This document shows positions 62,667 to 64,000 of a DNA stretch of 64,000 nt, in pieces. A program made the translations under genes and the position numbers. Source of the DNA: Streptomyces sp. NBC_01314 (GTDB lineage: Bacteria; Actinomycetota; Actinomycetes; Streptomycetales; Streptomycetaceae); NCBI RefSeq assembly GCF_041435215.1, contig NZ_CP108394.1, forward strand, positions 6,696,001-6,760,000. The letters are read 5' to 3'. Positions within the stretch are counted from its first letter, which is position 1, and each line of letters starts with the position of its first letter. The notes below the pieces were generated by a model. It did no database searches, had not been told where the DNA came from, and worked only from the letters and a program-made list of their open reading frames with translations.

Positions 62667-64000
62667 AGCTGTGCTCCCAGGATGAAGTCGGCGCAGCGCT
62701 CGCCGATCATGACGGCAGGTGCGTGGGTGTTGCCGGAGGTGACGGAGGGCATGACGGAGGCGTCCGCGACGCGCAGGCCGGCCACGCCGTGTACGCGCAG
62801 CTGAGGATCGACGACCGCCATACGGTCGATGCCCATACGGCAGGTGCCCACCTGGTGGTGATAGCTGAGGAGGGTCCGCTTGATGTACGCGGCGATCTCC
62901 GCGTCCGTACGCACGTACGGTCCGGGTGCGACCTCGCGGGCCCGCCAGTCGCCCAGCGACTTCTCCTCGCCGATCTCCCGCACCTGCCGCACGGCCCGCA
63001 CCATGGACGCGAGGTCCGACGGCTCGGAGAAGTAAGCGGGGTCCAGGGCGGGAGCCTGGGTGGGGTCGGCCGAGCGCAGCCACAGGCGGCCCCGGCTGAG
63101 CGGACGGATCGTCCCGGCGAGGACCGAGAAGCCGTGGCCCTCTTCCGGAACGTCCATGTCGGGCACCGGCAGTGGCAGGTGGGACATCAGCGGCTGCAGG
63201 TCCGGCACGGCCAGCGCCGGGTCGGACTTGGCGAAGTAGTGGGCCTCCAGTTTGTTGGCCGTACCCTGCGGCACCGGCCGTGCCGACTCCCACACCACCG
63301 GAGCGAGGGTGTGGTCGTGCAGGTTCGCGCCCACTCCCGGCAGGTCCGCGGTCGACTCGATCCCGAGGGCCCGCAGCTCGTCCGCCGGCCCGACACCGCT
63401 GAGCAGGAGCAGCTGGGCCGATCCGATGGCGCCGCCGGACAGGATCACGTCCCCTTCGCAGCGGACCTCCGTCGTACGGCCTTCGCGCAGCAGCTCGACG
63501 CCCTGCGCCCGGCCGTCGGCCACCAGGACGCGCGTGACCGCCGTGCCGGTCATCACCGTGAGCTGCGCGCTGTCGAGCACCGGCTCCATGAAGGCGGTCC
63601 ACGCGCTGACCCGCTTGCCGTCGCGGATGTTGCGGTGGATCAGGTTCACGCCGAGCTGGTCCTGGCCGTTGCAGTCGTCGTTGTACGCGATCCCGTAGTC
63701 CTGGCAGGCCTCGATGAAGGCGGTGGTGACCGGGTTGGGGGAGTGGTTCCGGCTGACGGGCAGCGGGCCGCCGGCCCCGTGGTAGTCCGACGCGCCGTCC
63801 TCGAAGTCCTCCGAGCGTTTGAAGTACGGCAGCACCTCGTCGTACGACCAGCCCGCGGCTCCCTGGTAGGCCCAGCTGTCGTAGTCGGCCCGGTTGCCGC
63901 GGACGTAGATCATGCCGTTGAGGGCGCTGGAGCCGCCGAGGACCTTGCCGCGCGGCCAGAACACCTGGGTGCCGGAGGCGTGCCGCTGGGGTTCGGTGGT
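62663..64000 (-). CDS. GMC-family (choline dehydrogenase-like) oxidoreductase, N-terminus outside window
   Basis: The last 445 residues are present; the FAD-binding GxGxxG start lies beyond the right edge. Visible GMC blocks are WPRGKVLGGSSALNGMIYVR (signature 1), GAIGSAQLLLLSGVGPADEL (signature 2) and the C-terminal YHHQVGTCRMGIDRMAVVDP and VADASVMPSVTSGNTHAPA. The active-site His of HHQVGTCRMG is present. It oxidises an alcohol with FAD, feeding the coupled aldehyde dehydrogenase. Choline is one candidate but benzyl or polyol substrates are equally compatible. Confidence 0.9.
   Translation of the reverse strand, partial: TTEPQRHASGTQVFWPRGKVLGGSSALNGMIYVRGNRADYDSWAYQGAAGWSYDEVLPYFKRSEDFEDGASDYHGAGGPLPVSRNHSPNPVTTAFIEACQDYGIAYNDDCNGQDQLGVNLIHRNIRDGKRVSAWTAFMEPVLDSAQLTVMTGTAVTRVLVADGRAQGVELLREGRTTEVRCEGDVILSGGAIGSAQLLLLSGVGPADELRALGIESTADLPGVGANLHDHTLAPVVWESARPVPQGTANKLEAHYFAKSDPALAVPDLQPLMSHLPLPVPDMDVPEEGHGFSVLAGTIRPLSRGRLWLRSADPTQAPALDPAYFSEPSDLASMVRAVRQVREIGEEKSLGDWRAREVAPGPYVRTDAEIAAYIKRTLLSYHHQVGTCRMGIDRMAVVDPQLRVHGVAGLRVADASVMPSVTSGNTHAPAVMIGERCADFILGAQL

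Overview
The window is very GC-rich, uses GTG starts freely, and its reading frames have the strong third-position G/C bias of an actinomycete. The gene set (bldA-type tRNA-Leu(UAA), two Rpf muralytic proteins, a c-di-AMP riboswitch before rpfA, an ndh gene with a Rex-like operator, and a dispersed GC-rich intergenic repeat) points to a Streptomyces chromosome. Most of the window reads as conserved core; accessory patches lie around 19.4-24.4 kb and 56.2-64 kb.

Layout: 1-5.2 kb is a deaminase/SUKH cluster (partial SUKH-3 protein, YwqJ-type deaminase, SMI1/KNR4 protein, and a large deaminase plus SUKH-4 protein with a Gly/Pro-rich linker). At 5.4-14 kb are a coiled-coil DivIVA-like protein, gene remnants, a DHA2-type efflux pump, a MacB/FtsX-type ABC transporter and a DUF2079 membrane protein. 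mfd (14.2-17.8 kb) is followed by a secreted GH43-CBM13 glycosidase. At 19.9-24.4 kb is a TnpB element with a divergent HTH gene, then a patch where an HNH/DUF1524 lipoprotein gene is split by an intact paralogue and a frameshifted DUF6183-like gene. At 24.4-34.9 kb are two small exported proteins, a methylase-like HTH protein with an altered catalytic motif, a membrane protein and Ser/Thr kinase pair, a DUF1906 protein, a SurA-N lipoprotein, mazG and a P450.

The block at 35-43 kb (rpf, riboswitch-rpfA, eno, FtsB/DivIC-like, DUF501, ppx/gppA, ndh) links cell-wall remodelling, glycolysis, division and respiration. A Cfa-like methyltransferase and a second MacB/FtsX-type transporter follow. The tRNA at 48.7 kb matches bldA, the developmental tRNA that reads the rare UUA codon. 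Then come a Bax inhibitor-1 protein, small conserved genes, a thiolase, an SGNH hydrolase and cystathionine beta-synthase.

The right end (56.2-64 kb) is more accessory: a short-chain dehydrogenase with an operator-like dyad, a decayed gene that resembles replication-relaxation proteins, a zinc-free quinone-oxidoreductase-like gene behind a 15-bp inverted repeat, and an aldehyde dehydrogenase overlapping a GMC oxidoreductase that runs off the window.

All family names come from reading motifs and recalling families; no search was run.
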